Below, piece by piece: positions 1-6,531 of a stretch of 7,092 nucleotides of DNA. Within the stretch, counting starts at the first letter, position 1. Every line of letters begins with the position of its first letter. The stretch covers positions 1 through 7,092 of the forward strand of contig QIIH01000087.1 of the NCBI GenBank assembly GCA_003229235.1, given 5' to 3'. A model generated the notes under the pieces. That model saw only the letters and a list, made by a program, of their open reading frames with translations. It was not told the origin of the DNA and did not search any database. Source of the DNA: Flavobacteriales bacterium. GTDB taxonomy: Bacteria > Bacteroidota > Bacteroidia > Flavobacteriales > Flavobacteriaceae. A program made the translations under genes and the position numbers.

Positions 1-269
1 ATGCGCAGCTTAAAATATTTATGGACGCAGATGCCAACATTCGTGCCAAGCGCCGTTACGACGAGCTTATTGAGCGTGGCGATACGATTAGTTACGATGA
101 GGTATTAAAAAATATTATAGAAAGAGATCATATCGATACCACACGAAAAGATTCTCCATTGATTAAGGCAGATGATGCCATTGTAATTGACAATACAGAA
201 ACCAACCTCGAAGATCAGTTTAATATTATCTTACAATTAGCAAAGGATCGGATTGCTGGGCGGATCTAG
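1..269 (+). CDS. cmk: Cytidylate kinase, C-terminal part (5' end cut by window)
   Basis: Cytidylate kinase phosphorylates CMP and dCMP with ATP in the cytoplasm, feeding CTP and dCTP synthesis. The frame is open from base 3 and gives 88 residues to a TAG stop; the P-loop half lies upstream of the window. The visible part matches the family's C-terminal end. A short strand (LKIFMDA) is followed by the basic AKRRYDEL segment, then the arginine-bearing stretch ERDHIDTTRKDSPL, which aligns with the ERDDRDRNRAVAPL region of the E. coli enzyme and belongs to the nucleotide-binding and lid part. It ends with the usual DDAIVIDNT strand and a final helix. The first ATG at base 21 is internal and not a start. 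In many bacteria cmk lies directly before rpsA; here a minus-strand gene separates them. Only 35 bases lie between this stop and the convergent amidohydrolase stop, and no clear terminator hairpin is visible there. Identification is from family knowledge and is strong despite truncation. Confidence 0.93.
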   Translation, partial: AQLKIFMDADANIRAKRRYDELIERGDTISYDEVLKNIIERDHIDTTRKDSPLIKADDAIVIDNTETNLEDQFNIILQLAKDRIAGRI

Positions 270-304
270 CTTTGTTATTAATATTTTTTTTATAGCAATT
301 GTTG

Positions 305-1735
305 TTATTCTTTGTCAATTGGTGGTGGGCCATCTGGGATGATAGCTTTGTAAACATAATCTCCTTTGCGTTCTACAAATTCGGCCTTAATTTCTTTTAC
401 AACGTCTGGATTGTCAAAAAGATCTACCATGGTCATCGCCATGGCTTTGGTGGCAAAGATCATTCCTTTATGACCAATACTCATTCCGCCACAGGCTACA
501 ACCGCCCAAGAGTGCCAAGGTGTACCTTTAGGAGCCACTGTGGCTGATAAATTGATATTGGCAACATTCCAACTTACGTCACCCACATCGGTAGATCCTC
601 CACCTGGGTTTTCTCTGGTCTCTTCTAAGGGCATTATTTTAGTATCCATGCCAACCTGATCCTTGCCAGTCATCTCTTGAATTTTTTTACCATAAGCAAT
701 CTCTGCTGGAGTGTATTTAATTTCGCCCAAAAGCTCTAGATTCTTTTGCATCACTTCGCCACCTCTTCTGTTTACCAATACTTCGTGTATACCAGAAATA
801 AGTGAGACCTTGTAGTCTACATTGGCCATGATAGCAGCTCCTTCGGCCATTTTCATTACCTGTTCGTAAACGGGCATCATTCCTGCTCTGTCTGAGTTTC
901 TCACGCGTACCCAAAGCCTACTGTAATCTGGCACTATGTTTACTACTTGCCCACCATCCTGAATGTGATAATGCATTCTTACAGTTGGTGGTACATGCTC
1001 TCTATAATAATTGATTCCAGTGGTATACAATTCTAATGCATCAGATGCCGAACGCCCGTTCCATGGGTCGGCAGCAGCGTGAGCAGCCTGCCCTTCGAAC
1101 TCTACCATAAAATCTACTAAAGCCAAAGAACTTTGTACGTCTGCTTTTGTACTAGCACTTGGATGCCAGCTTACGTTTACATCTACATCGTCCCAAGCTC
1201 CCGCTTGAATCATCCATAGCTTACCAAAGAACTTTTCTTCGGCTGGAGTACCCATAAACTTAATTGTACCCGATATTTTTCCTTGTTCTATCAATTCTTT
1301 GATAGCAATTGCAGCGCCTAAACTTGCCGTACCAAACATATTATGACCACAACCGTGCCCTCCAGCTCCTTCTTTTAAAGGATCTTTGGTAGGTTTGGCT
1401 TTTTGAGATAAGCCAGGTAAGGCATCAAATTCGCCCAGAATACTAATAACTGGAGCGCCGCTACCGTAAGTAGCAACAAAGGCTGTTGGCATTCCGCCGA
1501 TATTTTTTTCTACAGTAAAACCGTTAGCCGTGGCATAATCTGCTAAAAGTTTTGAAGACTTTTCTTCTTGAAAAGCAAGTTCGGCATTAGCCCAGATTGT
1601 ATCGCTAATTTCGATCAGTTTTGTTTGATGTTTTTCAATAGATATTAAAAGTTCTTTTTTATGGTCATTCATGCCATTTTGGCCTACAACAGCCAAGCTC
1701 AGAAGAAGCAAGAGGAAAGAGAGGTAATTTTTCAT
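305..1735 (-). CDS. Exported M20-family amidohydrolase (AbgB-like)
   Basis: This encodes a 476-residue metallo-amidohydrolase of peptidase family M20, closest in character to AbgB (p-aminobenzoyl-glutamate hydrolase subunit B) and related amidohydrolases. The frame is open to base 1774, but I chose the ATG at 1733-1735. It starts a typical signal peptide: MKNY, a Leu-rich core over residues 5-17, then VVGQ. There is no lipobox cysteine, so a soluble exported protein, probably periplasmic, is likely. Family landmarks in order are EFDALPGL (102-109), the metal-binding GHGCGHN (126-132), the catalytic glutamate pair in TPAEEKFFG (163-171), His191 in SWHPS, His219 in QAAHA at the start of the dimerisation domain, STDVGDVSW (381-389) and His408. 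All expected ligands seem present, so the enzyme looks intact. The substrate is unknown; AbgB homologues cleave aminoacyl-type amides, and an exported copy may act on scavenged peptides or acylated amino acids. It stands alone on the minus strand between cmk and rpsA. Confidence 0.88.
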   Translation of the reverse strand: MKNYLSFLLLLLSLAVVGQNGMNDHKKELLISIEKHQTKLIEISDTIWANAELAFQEEKSSKLLADYATANGFTVEKNIGGMPTAFVATYGSGAPVISILGEFDALPGLSQKAKPTKDPLKEGAGGHGCGHNMFGTASLGAAIAIKELIEQGKISGTIKFMGTPAEEKFFGKLWMIQAGAWDDVDVNVSWHPSASTKADVQSSLALVDFMVEFEGQAAHAAADPWNGRSASDALELYTTGINYYREHVPPTVRMHYHIQDGGQVVNIVPDYSRLWVRVRNSDRAGMMPVYEQVMKMAEGAAIMANVDYKVSLISGIHEVLVNRRGGEVMQKNLELLGEIKYTPAEIAYGKKIQEMTGKDQVGMDTKIMPLEETRENPGGGSTDVGDVSWNVANINLSATVAPKGTPWHSWAVVACGGMSIGHKGMIFATKAMAMTMVDLFDNPDVVKEIKAEFVERKGDYVYKAIIPDGPPPIDKE

Positions 1736-1766
1736 TGTTGGTTGATTTTTAGTATTTAAAAGTACG

Positions 1767-1782
1767 TATTCCAATTGGAATA
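1767..1782. promoter_or_regulatory. 16-bp perfect palindrome upstream of the amidohydrolase gene
   Basis: The sequence TATTCCAATTGGAATA is identical to its reverse complement over all 16 bases. It lies 31 bases before the chosen amidohydrolase start codon (1735). With no loop it is a poor RNA hairpin but a good form for a dimeric DNA-binding regulator. It sits in the 5' untranslated region or near the promoter of the minus-strand gene. The operator role is inference, and no known regulator site is recognised. Confidence 0.4.
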
Positions 1783-1791
1783 AAAAACGGG

Positions 1792-1803
1792 TTGATTAAT
1801 CAA
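1792..1803. promoter_or_regulatory. 12-bp perfect palindrome upstream of the amidohydrolase gene
   Basis: The sequence TTGATTAATCAA is a perfect palindrome placed 9 bases from the 16-bp palindrome; the centres are about 23 bases (roughly two helical turns) apart. On the minus strand it overlaps a poor -7-like octamer, TAACCTTG (complement of 1801-1808), which lacks a convincing -33 partner. A repressor or activator site for the amidohydrolase gene is possible but unproven; AT-rich sequence makes short palindromes common. Confidence 0.28.
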
Positions 1804-1858
1804 GGTTATGACTACACTAATGATGGTCTTTATAATAAAACATGTTTCCAGTTAAACC

Positions 1859-1889
1859 TTTGGTTTTCAAAAGAAAAATAGTACTTTTG
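1859..1889 (+). promoter_or_regulatory. Bacteroidota-type promoter for rpsA
   Basis: A -33 element TTTG (1859-1862) is followed by a 19-base spacer and a -7 element TACTTTTG (1882-1889). The -7 element is an exact match to the TAnnTTTG consensus used by the primary sigma factor of Bacteroidota. Transcription would begin at about 1893-1896, leaving a leader of about 145 bases before the rpsA ATG at 2041. The same -7 octamer is used in front of pyrR. No transcript data are available, so the start site is an estimate. Confidence 0.72.
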
Positions 1890-1892
1890 CCA

Positions 1893-2040
1893 TCCTTTTG
1901 GCAGCGAATTAATACCAAAGGGAACTAGTTAAAACGAGACAAACACTTCTAAACAAAGAGCCGCATAGTATTATAGATTTGGTTAGAATACAAAAACCAT
2001 ATTTTTTGAAGCCCAATAGGGACAAAAAATATCTTTCAAT
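1893..2040 (+). promoter_or_regulatory. Structured 5' leader of rpsA with three stem-loops
   Basis: Three stem-loops can be drawn by hand in this leader. Stem I pairs 1893-1901 with 1915-1923 (9 bp including one G-U pair, 13-base loop) and lies almost exactly at the predicted 5' end. Stem II pairs 1947-1957 with 1978-1988 (11 positions with one A-G mismatch, 20-base loop). Stem III covers 1999-2032 and is listed separately. The joining stretch 1924-1946 is purine- and A-rich and probably single-stranded, the kind of RNA that S1 binds. Autogenous translational control of rpsA by S1 is established in E. coli; that this leader does the same here is inference. I do not recognise it as a named RNA family. 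Confidence 0.5.
1999..2032 (+). promoter_or_regulatory. Hairpin ending 8 bases before the rpsA start codon
   Basis: ATATTTTTTG (1999-2008) pairs perfectly with CAAAAAATAT (2023-2032), a 10-bp lower stem. After a small asymmetric internal loop (AAG on one side, A on the other), CCC (2012-2014) pairs with GGG (2019-2021) around an AATA tetraloop. The lower stem is weak A-U pairing, so it could open readily, which suits a translational switch or a protein-binding site beside the initiation region. There is no following T-run, so it is not an intrinsic terminator. Confidence 0.55.
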
Positions 2041-3873
2041 ATGGCTAAAAAAGCTAAAGAAGAGGTTCAAGTAGAAGATACTGCAGTCGTAGAACAAGCG
2101 GCACCTCAGGTTTCTGAAAAAGAAGCCAATCCCGAAAAATTCCTTAACGATTTTGACTGGCATAACTACGAAGAGGGTATCGACCCTGTAGACGATGGTA
2201 AGCTAGAAGAATTTGAAAAGCTAGTTGCAGCAAACTTTGTAGATACATTAGACGACGAGGTTGTAGAGGGTAAAGTAATTTACCTAACAGATCGCGATGT
2301 GATTATCGACATCAATGCAAAAAGTGAAGGAGTTATTTCTTTAAACGAATTTAGATACAATCCTGACCTTAAGGTTGGTGATAAAGTAGAAGTTCTTATC
2401 GACGTACGCGAAGACAGCACAGGGCAGCTTGTATTGTCTCACCGTAAAGCTCGCACCATTAAAGCATGGGAGCGTGTTAACGCTGCACATGACGAAGGTA
2501 CAATCGTTAATGGTTTTGTAAAATGTCGTACTAAAGGTGGTATGATTGTAGACGTATTCGGAATTGAGGCTTTCTTGCCAGGTTCTCAAATTGACGTTAA
2601 GCCAATTCGCGATTACGATATGTATGTTGGGAAAACAATGGAATTTAAAGTGGTTAAAATTAACCATGAGTTTAAAAACGTTGTTGTTTCTCATAAAGCA
2701 CTTATCGAAGCTGATATCGAAGAGCAGAAAAAAGAGATTATTGGCCAACTAGAAAAAGGACAAGTATTAGAAGGTATTGTTAAAAACATTACTTCTTACG
2801 GTGTATTTGTTGATTTAGGTGGTGTTGATGGATTAGTTCATATTACAGATCTTTCTTGGTCTAGAATTAATCATCCAAGCGAAATCGTTGAACTTGATCA
2901 AAAGTTGAACGTTGTAATCCTTGACTTTGACGAAAACAAAACAAGAATCCAATTAGGTCTTAAGCAGTTAAACGCTCACCCTTGGGATGCCCTTGGCGAA
3001 GAGGTTAAAATTGGTGACAAAGTAAAAGGTAAAGTAGTTGTAATCGCAGATTACGGTGCATTTATCGAAGTTGCCGAAGGAGTAGAAGGACTTATCCACG
3101 TTAGTGAGATGTCTTGGTCTACACACCTAAGAAGTGCACAGGACTTTGTAAATGTTGGTGATGTAATAGAAGCTCAAATCTTGACTTTAGATAGAGAAGA
3201 GCGTAAAATGAGTTTAGGTATCAAGCAATTGACGCCAGACCCATGGACAGATATTACTACAAAATATCCTGTAGGATCTAAGCATACCGGAATTGTTCGC
3301 AACTTCACCAACTTTGGTGTATTTGTAGAGCTAGAAGAAGGTATCGACGGTCTTATTTATATTTCTGATTTATCTTGGACTAAAAAAGTGAAGCATCCTA
3401 GTGAGTTCACTAACGTCGGGGATAATTTAGAAGTTGTTGTTCTTGAGTTAGATGTTGAAGGACGTAAGTTAAGCTTAGGTCACAAACAAACTACAGAGAA
3501 CCCTTGGGATAAATACGAAGCTGAGTTTGGAGTAGGAAGTAAGCACACAATTGCTATCACAGAGATGGTAGATAAGGGAGCTACAATTAATTTTAACGAA
3601 GATATCGTAGCATTTGTACCATCAAGACACCTTGAGAAAGAAGACGGCACTAAGCTAGGTAAAGGCGAAGAAGCCGAATTCCAAATCATTGAGTTCAGCA
3701 AAGACTTTAAGAGAGTTGTTGCTTCTCACATGGTGATTCATAAGGAAGAAGAAGCTAAAAATGTAAAGGCTGCTGTACGTAAGCAAGCCGATACTGTAGA
3801 TAAGCCTACATTAGGTGATGCTAACAGCAAGCTTCAAGAGCTTAAAGACAAAATGGACGGGAAGACAAAATAG
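2041..3873 (+). CDS. rpsA: 30S ribosomal protein S1
   Basis: Ribosomal protein S1 (bS1) binds single-stranded mRNA at the 30S subunit and helps unfold and position messages for initiation. The 610-residue product has an acidic N-terminal extension of about 70 residues, longer than that of E. coli S1. Six S1/OB-fold repeats follow at about 72-136, 151-219, 238-308, 324-396, 409-483 and 496-565, then a charged Lys-rich tail. Repeats 3-5 are the most canonical, each with a Y/F-G-x-F core (YGVFVDL, YGAFIEV, FGVFVEL), a GL-I/V-H/Y segment and a closing SW. Repeats 1, 2 and 6 are divergent, as expected for the ribosome-anchoring and terminal domains. The ATG start follows a leader with no Shine-Dalgarno sequence, typical of this phylum. 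The gene has its own promoter and intrinsic terminator and so appears monocistronic. The reading frame is intact and identification is secure. Confidence 0.97.
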   Translation: MAKKAKEEVQVEDTAVVEQAAPQVSEKEANPEKFLNDFDWHNYEEGIDPVDDGKLEEFEKLVAANFVDTLDDEVVEGKVIYLTDRDVIIDINAKSEGVISLNEFRYNPDLKVGDKVEVLIDVREDSTGQLVLSHRKARTIKAWERVNAAHDEGTIVNGFVKCRTKGGMIVDVFGIEAFLPGSQIDVKPIRDYDMYVGKTMEFKVVKINHEFKNVVVSHKALIEADIEEQKKEIIGQLEKGQVLEGIVKNITSYGVFVDLGGVDGLVHITDLSWSRINHPSEIVELDQKLNVVILDFDENKTRIQLGLKQLNAHPWDALGEEVKIGDKVKGKVVVIADYGAFIEVAEGVEGLIHVSEMSWSTHLRSAQDFVNVGDVIEAQILTLDREERKMSLGIKQLTPDPWTDITTKYPVGSKHTGIVRNFTNFGVFVELEEGIDGLIYISDLSWTKKVKHPSEFTNVGDNLEVVVLELDVEGRKLSLGHKQTTENPWDKYEAEFGVGSKHTIAITEMVDKGATINFNEDIVAFVPSRHLEKEDGTKLGKGEEAEFQIIEFSKDFKRVVASHMVIHKEEEAKNVKAAVRKQADTVDKPTLGDANSKLQELKDKMDGKTK

Positions 3874-3896
3874 TCCCTTCACATTTTAAATTATAT

Positions 3897-3924
3897 AAGC
3901 CTCCCAATCGGGAGGCTTTTTTTT
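3897..3924 (+). terminator. Intrinsic terminator of rpsA
   Basis: AAGCCTCCC (3897-3905) pairs perfectly with GGGAGGCTT (3910-3918) around an AATC loop, and a run of eight T covers 3917-3924. It begins 23 bases after the rpsA stop codon. This is a textbook Rho-independent terminator. Confidence 0.95.
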
Positions 3925-3931
3925 GCTTTTA

Positions 3932-3960
3932 TTTGTACGCTGTTATTAATTCATATTTTG
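3932..3960 (+). promoter_or_regulatory. Possible weak promoter for the oxidoreductase gene
   Basis: TTTG (3932-3935), an 18-base spacer and TATTTTG (3954-3960) resemble a Bacteroidota promoter, but the -7 element is one base short of TAnnTTTG. It lies just after the rpsA terminator and 42 bases before the TTG start at 4003, so the position is plausible. In AT-rich sequence such a partial match may be chance. The remainder of the 129-base gap after rpsA shows nothing else. Confidence 0.25.
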
Positions 3961-4002
3961 AAGAGCCCACGATTCATAATAAAATTAAGTAAGTCATAAA
4001 GT

Positions 4003-4994
4003 TTGAAATCCTCCAAAACTATAAACCTAGCTATTTTAGGCCTTGGCAAAATCGCCCATGAATTTGCAAAAGATGTCTCTTTGGTAGAAGGAGTTGCTTT
4101 AGTTGCCGTCGCTTCGCGGAATTTAGAAAAAGCCAAACAATTTGCAACAGAGTATGATGTTGCTAATTATTATGATTCTTATAAGGAGTTGGCTACTTCT
4201 CCAGAAGTAAATTTGATTTATATAGCCACTCCCAACAATTTTCATTTTGAGCATGCAACTTTGTGTATAGAATCTGGGAAAGCTGTTATTTGCGAGAAAC
4301 CATTTGCGTTAAACTCTACCCAAGTATTTAAAATGATTGCAAAAGCAAAAGAGCGACAGGTATTTTTAATGGAAGCTATGTGGACGCGTTTTATTCCTGC
4401 TACACAAAGAGTAATAGATATAATTGCCGATGGCACCATTGGCCAAATCACTGGCATCAATGCCGACTTTGGCTTTGCTGCGGCTACAGATTTAAATTCG
4501 AGACTTTACAATAAGGAGCTTGGAGGAGGTTCGTTGCTCGATATAGGGATTTACCCAATTTATTTAAGTTATTTGCTGCTCGGAATGCCTAATCACATTA
4601 ATGCAACTGCAACTTTGAGCTCAACGGGTGTAGATTCTAATTGTGAGGTTCTTTTTAAATACGCTAATGCCGAATGTAAGCTAGAAGCTCTTTTACTAAA
4701 ACAACACCAACAGAAGCCTTTATTGTAGGAACCAAAGGAATTATAAGAATGCATTCACGTTTTCATCATTGTAAAGAACTATCTGTGATTACAGAAAACA
4801 AAGATCCTATTATTATTTCTGTTGATTATCAAGGTAATGGCTATGGTTACAAATTGGCTCACGTTAGGGATTGCATAAGAGAAGGAAAGGCAGAAAGCCC
4901 ACTGGTATCTCATACCGATAGTCTTAATTTAATAGGCCTTCTAGACAAAGTTAGGGCACTCATTGGAGTTAAATTTAAGCAAGACGCTGTTTAA
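4003..4994 (+). pseudogene. Gfo/Idh/MocA-family oxidoreductase, frameshifted
   Basis: This encodes an NAD(P)-dependent oxidoreductase of the Gfo/Idh/MocA superfamily, most like the dihydrodiol dehydrogenase subgroup (EAMWTRF at 124-130). The first frame gives 241 residues: a Rossmann domain with GLGKIA (13-18), the catalytic-lysine motif EKP (98-100), and GGGSLLDIGIYP (174-185) with the expected Asp. It ends at a premature TAG at 4726-4728. The rest of the substrate domain continues in another frame from about 4695 (TKTTPTEAFIVGTKGIIRMH and onward) to the TAA at 4992-4994. Adding one T to the TTTT run at 4691-4694 restores one frame of 330 residues, the usual family length. The start is unusual: an in-frame stop at 3997-3999 leaves TTG at 4003 as the only plausible initiation codon. 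Either the deletion is real and the gene is dead, or it is a sequencing error in a short homopolymer. The physiological substrate is unknown. Confidence 0.85.
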
Positions 4995-4995
4995 A

Positions 4996-5026
4996 TTGCA
5001 AAATCTCTTTAATTGGGCTACTTTTG
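4996..5026 (+). promoter_or_regulatory. Bacteroidota-type promoter for the pyrR-pyrB cluster
   Basis: A -33 TTG (4996-4998), a 20-base spacer and a -7 TACTTTTG (5019-5026, exact TAnnTTTG) start one base after the oxidoreductase stop codon. The predicted transcription start is near 5030-5033, giving a pyrR leader of only about 16-19 bases. The cluster can thus be expressed independently of the broken gene upstream. Confidence 0.68.
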
Positions 5027-5048
5027 TAGGCAGTTTTACAGCGCAAGA

Positions 5049-5588
5049 ATGAGCCAAAAAGTATTACTTAACAGTACAGAAGTAAACATTACACTACATC
5101 GTTTGGCTTGTCAGTTGTTAGAAAATCACACAAGTTTTCACAATACTGTCTTAATTGGAATGCAACCACGAGGAATATTTCTCGCTAGAAGGTTGGCAAC
5201 AATGCTTGAGGATGTGTATAAGGTGAACAATTTACATCTAGGACATTTAGACATTACCTTTTATAGAGACGATTTTAGACGTAGTGACAAACCTTTGGCT
5301 GCTAATCAGACAGAAATCAATTTTATTGTAGAAGATAAAAGGGTTGTATTAATAGACGATGTTCTTTTCACAGGACGCAGCATTCGTGCTGCATTAACAG
5401 CCTTACAATCGTATGGACGCCCAGAAAGTGTAGAGCTGCTAACGCTTATCGACAGGCGCTTTAGTAGGCACTTGCCCATTCAACCAGATTATAGAGGCAG
5501 ACAGGTAGATGCTATTAATAACGAAAAAGTAAAAGTGTGTTGGCTTGAGAACGACGGAGAAGATGCCGTTTATCTAATTAATAATTGA
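5049..5588 (+). CDS. pyrR: PyrR: pyrimidine regulator / uracil phosphoribosyltransferase
   Basis: PyrR-family proteins are phosphoribosyltransferases that convert uracil and PRPP to UMP; in Bacillus and relatives they also bind pyr mRNA to control attenuation. The 179-residue length matches the family (181 in B. subtilis). Landmarks are the RGIFLARRL segment (41-49), LDITFYRDDF (67-76) and the PRPP-binding loop VVLIDDVLFTGRSIRAA (99-115) with its acidic pair and TGR. The DYRGRQV stretch (147-153) is also family-like. The frame is open upstream to a TTG at 5013, but that TTG lies inside the predicted promoter, so the ATG at 5049 was chosen. The stop is one base before the pyrB ATG, which implies coupling. 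With so short a leader, classical attenuation control has no obvious place here, so salvage of uracil may be the main role; this is inference. Confidence 0.93.
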   Translation: MSQKVLLNSTEVNITLHRLACQLLENHTSFHNTVLIGMQPRGIFLARRLATMLEDVYKVNNLHLGHLDITFYRDDFRRSDKPLAANQTEINFIVEDKRVVLIDDVLFTGRSIRAALTALQSYGRPESVELLTLIDRRFSRHLPIQPDYRGRQVDAINNEKVKVCWLENDGEDAVYLINN

Positions 5589-5589
5589 T

Positions 5590-6531
5590 ATGAGCGAATT
5601 AAGTGTAAATCACTTATTAGGAATCAAATACATCACTAAAGAAGATATTGAGCTCATCTTCGAGACTGCCGATCAATTTAAAGAAGTGATTAACAGGCCT
5701 ATCAAAAAGGTTCCGTCCTTACGAGATATTACCATTGCCAATCTGTTTTTTGAGAACTCTACTCGAACACGCCTTTCCTTCGAATTGGCAGAAAAACGAC
5801 TATCGGCAGATGTGATTAATTTTTCGGCCTCATCTAGTTCGGTTAAAAAAGGAGAGACGCTAGTAGATACAGTAAACAATATTTTATCAATGAAGGTTGA
5901 TATAGTTGTTATGCGACATCCAAACCCAGGTGCGGGTATCTTTTTGTCTAAGCATGTAGATGCCAGCATAGTGAATGCTGGAGATGGAGCTCATGAACAC
6001 CCAACACAGGCTTTGTTAGATTGTTATTCGATTAGAGAACGTTTAGGTTCTGTGGCTGGTAAAAACGTAATTATCGTTGGTGATATTCTACATTCGAGGG
6101 TGGCTTTGTCTAATATTTATGCCTTGCAAACTCTTGGAGCAAATGTTAAAGTATGTGGTCCTAAGTCTTTAATTCCTAAATACATACATAAATTAGGAGT
6201 AGGCGTGGAGACCAACTTACGCGCTGCGTTACAATGGTGTGATGTTGCCAATATGCTTCGAGTGCAAAATGAGCGAATGGATATTAGCTATTTCCCTAGC
6301 ACCCGCGAATATACCCAGCAATATGGTGTGACAAAATCGTTGCTTGATAGCTTAGATAAGGAGGTAATAATTATGCACCCTGGCCCTATAAATAGAGGAG
6401 TCGAAATTACCAGTGATGTGGCCGATTCTAAACAAGCGATAATTTTGAATCAAGTAGAAAACGGGGTGGCTATCAGAATGGCAGTAATTTATTTACTGGC
6501 CTCAAAAATAAAACGAGATGATAGCAACTAA
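5590..6531 (+). CDS. pyrB: Aspartate carbamoyltransferase catalytic subunit
   Basis: PyrB catalyses the committed step of de novo pyrimidine synthesis in the cytoplasm: carbamoyl phosphate plus L-aspartate gives N-carbamoyl-L-aspartate and phosphate. The 313-residue product has the full set of transcarbamoylase signatures. These are FFENSTRTRLSFE (53-65) with the carbamoyl-phosphate-binding STRTR at 57-61, SSVKKGE (83-89) supplying the active-site Lys of the 80s loop, HPTQALLD (137-144), the GDILHSRVA segment (164-172) and HPGPINRGVE (263-272) near the C terminus. Length and motifs fit a complete catalytic chain. No pyrI regulatory gene and no dihydroorotase gene is present next to it. The ATG follows the pyrR stop after one base, and the 3' end overlaps the next start by 14 bases, so it sits in the middle of a coupled operon. 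Confidence 0.96.
   Translation: MSELSVNHLLGIKYITKEDIELIFETADQFKEVINRPIKKVPSLRDITIANLFFENSTRTRLSFELAEKRLSADVINFSASSSSVKKGETLVDTVNNILSMKVDIVVMRHPNPGAGIFLSKHVDASIVNAGDGAHEHPTQALLDCYSIRERLGSVAGKNVIIVGDILHSRVALSNIYALQTLGANVKVCGPKSLIPKYIHKLGVGVETNLRAALQWCDVANMLRVQNERMDISYFPSTREYTQQYGVTKSLLDSLDKEVIIMHPGPINRGVEITSDVADSKQAIILNQVENGVAIRMAVIYLLASKIKRDDSN

Noticed and set aside
270..304. Bidirectional terminator between cmk and the convergent amidohydrolase gene
   Set aside because: There is a run of T but no inverted repeat of useful length within these 35 bases.
299..547. 82-codon open frame on the plus strand over the amidohydrolase C terminus
   Set aside because: It lies antisense to a well-supported coding sequence and its translation resembles no known protein.
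1974..1981. A second exact TAnnTTTG octamer (TAGATTTG) inside the rpsA leader, as a possible extra promoter
   Set aside because: No TTG or TTTG lies 17-23 bases upstream, and the bases form part of the loop and 3' arm of stem II. The promoter at 1859-1889 is complete, so this is probably chance.
2341..2748. 135-codon open frame on the minus strand inside rpsA
   Set aside because: It is fully antisense to the conserved S1 domains 1-2, its protein is low-complexity Phe/Asn-rich with no family resemblance, and such frames arise from the codon bias of the sense gene.
4685..4735. Programmed -1 ribosomal frameshifting in the oxidoreductase gene
   Set aside because: The zero-frame codons GCT CTT TTA CTA do not give an X XXY YYZ slippery site, no stimulatory hairpin is obvious downstream, and this family is not known to need frameshifting. 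A one-base deletion or sequencing error is simpler.
4749..4994. Separate small gene starting at the ATG at 4749
   Set aside because: Family-like sequence continues upstream of this ATG in the same frame, so it is the second half of the broken oxidoreductase, not an independent gene.
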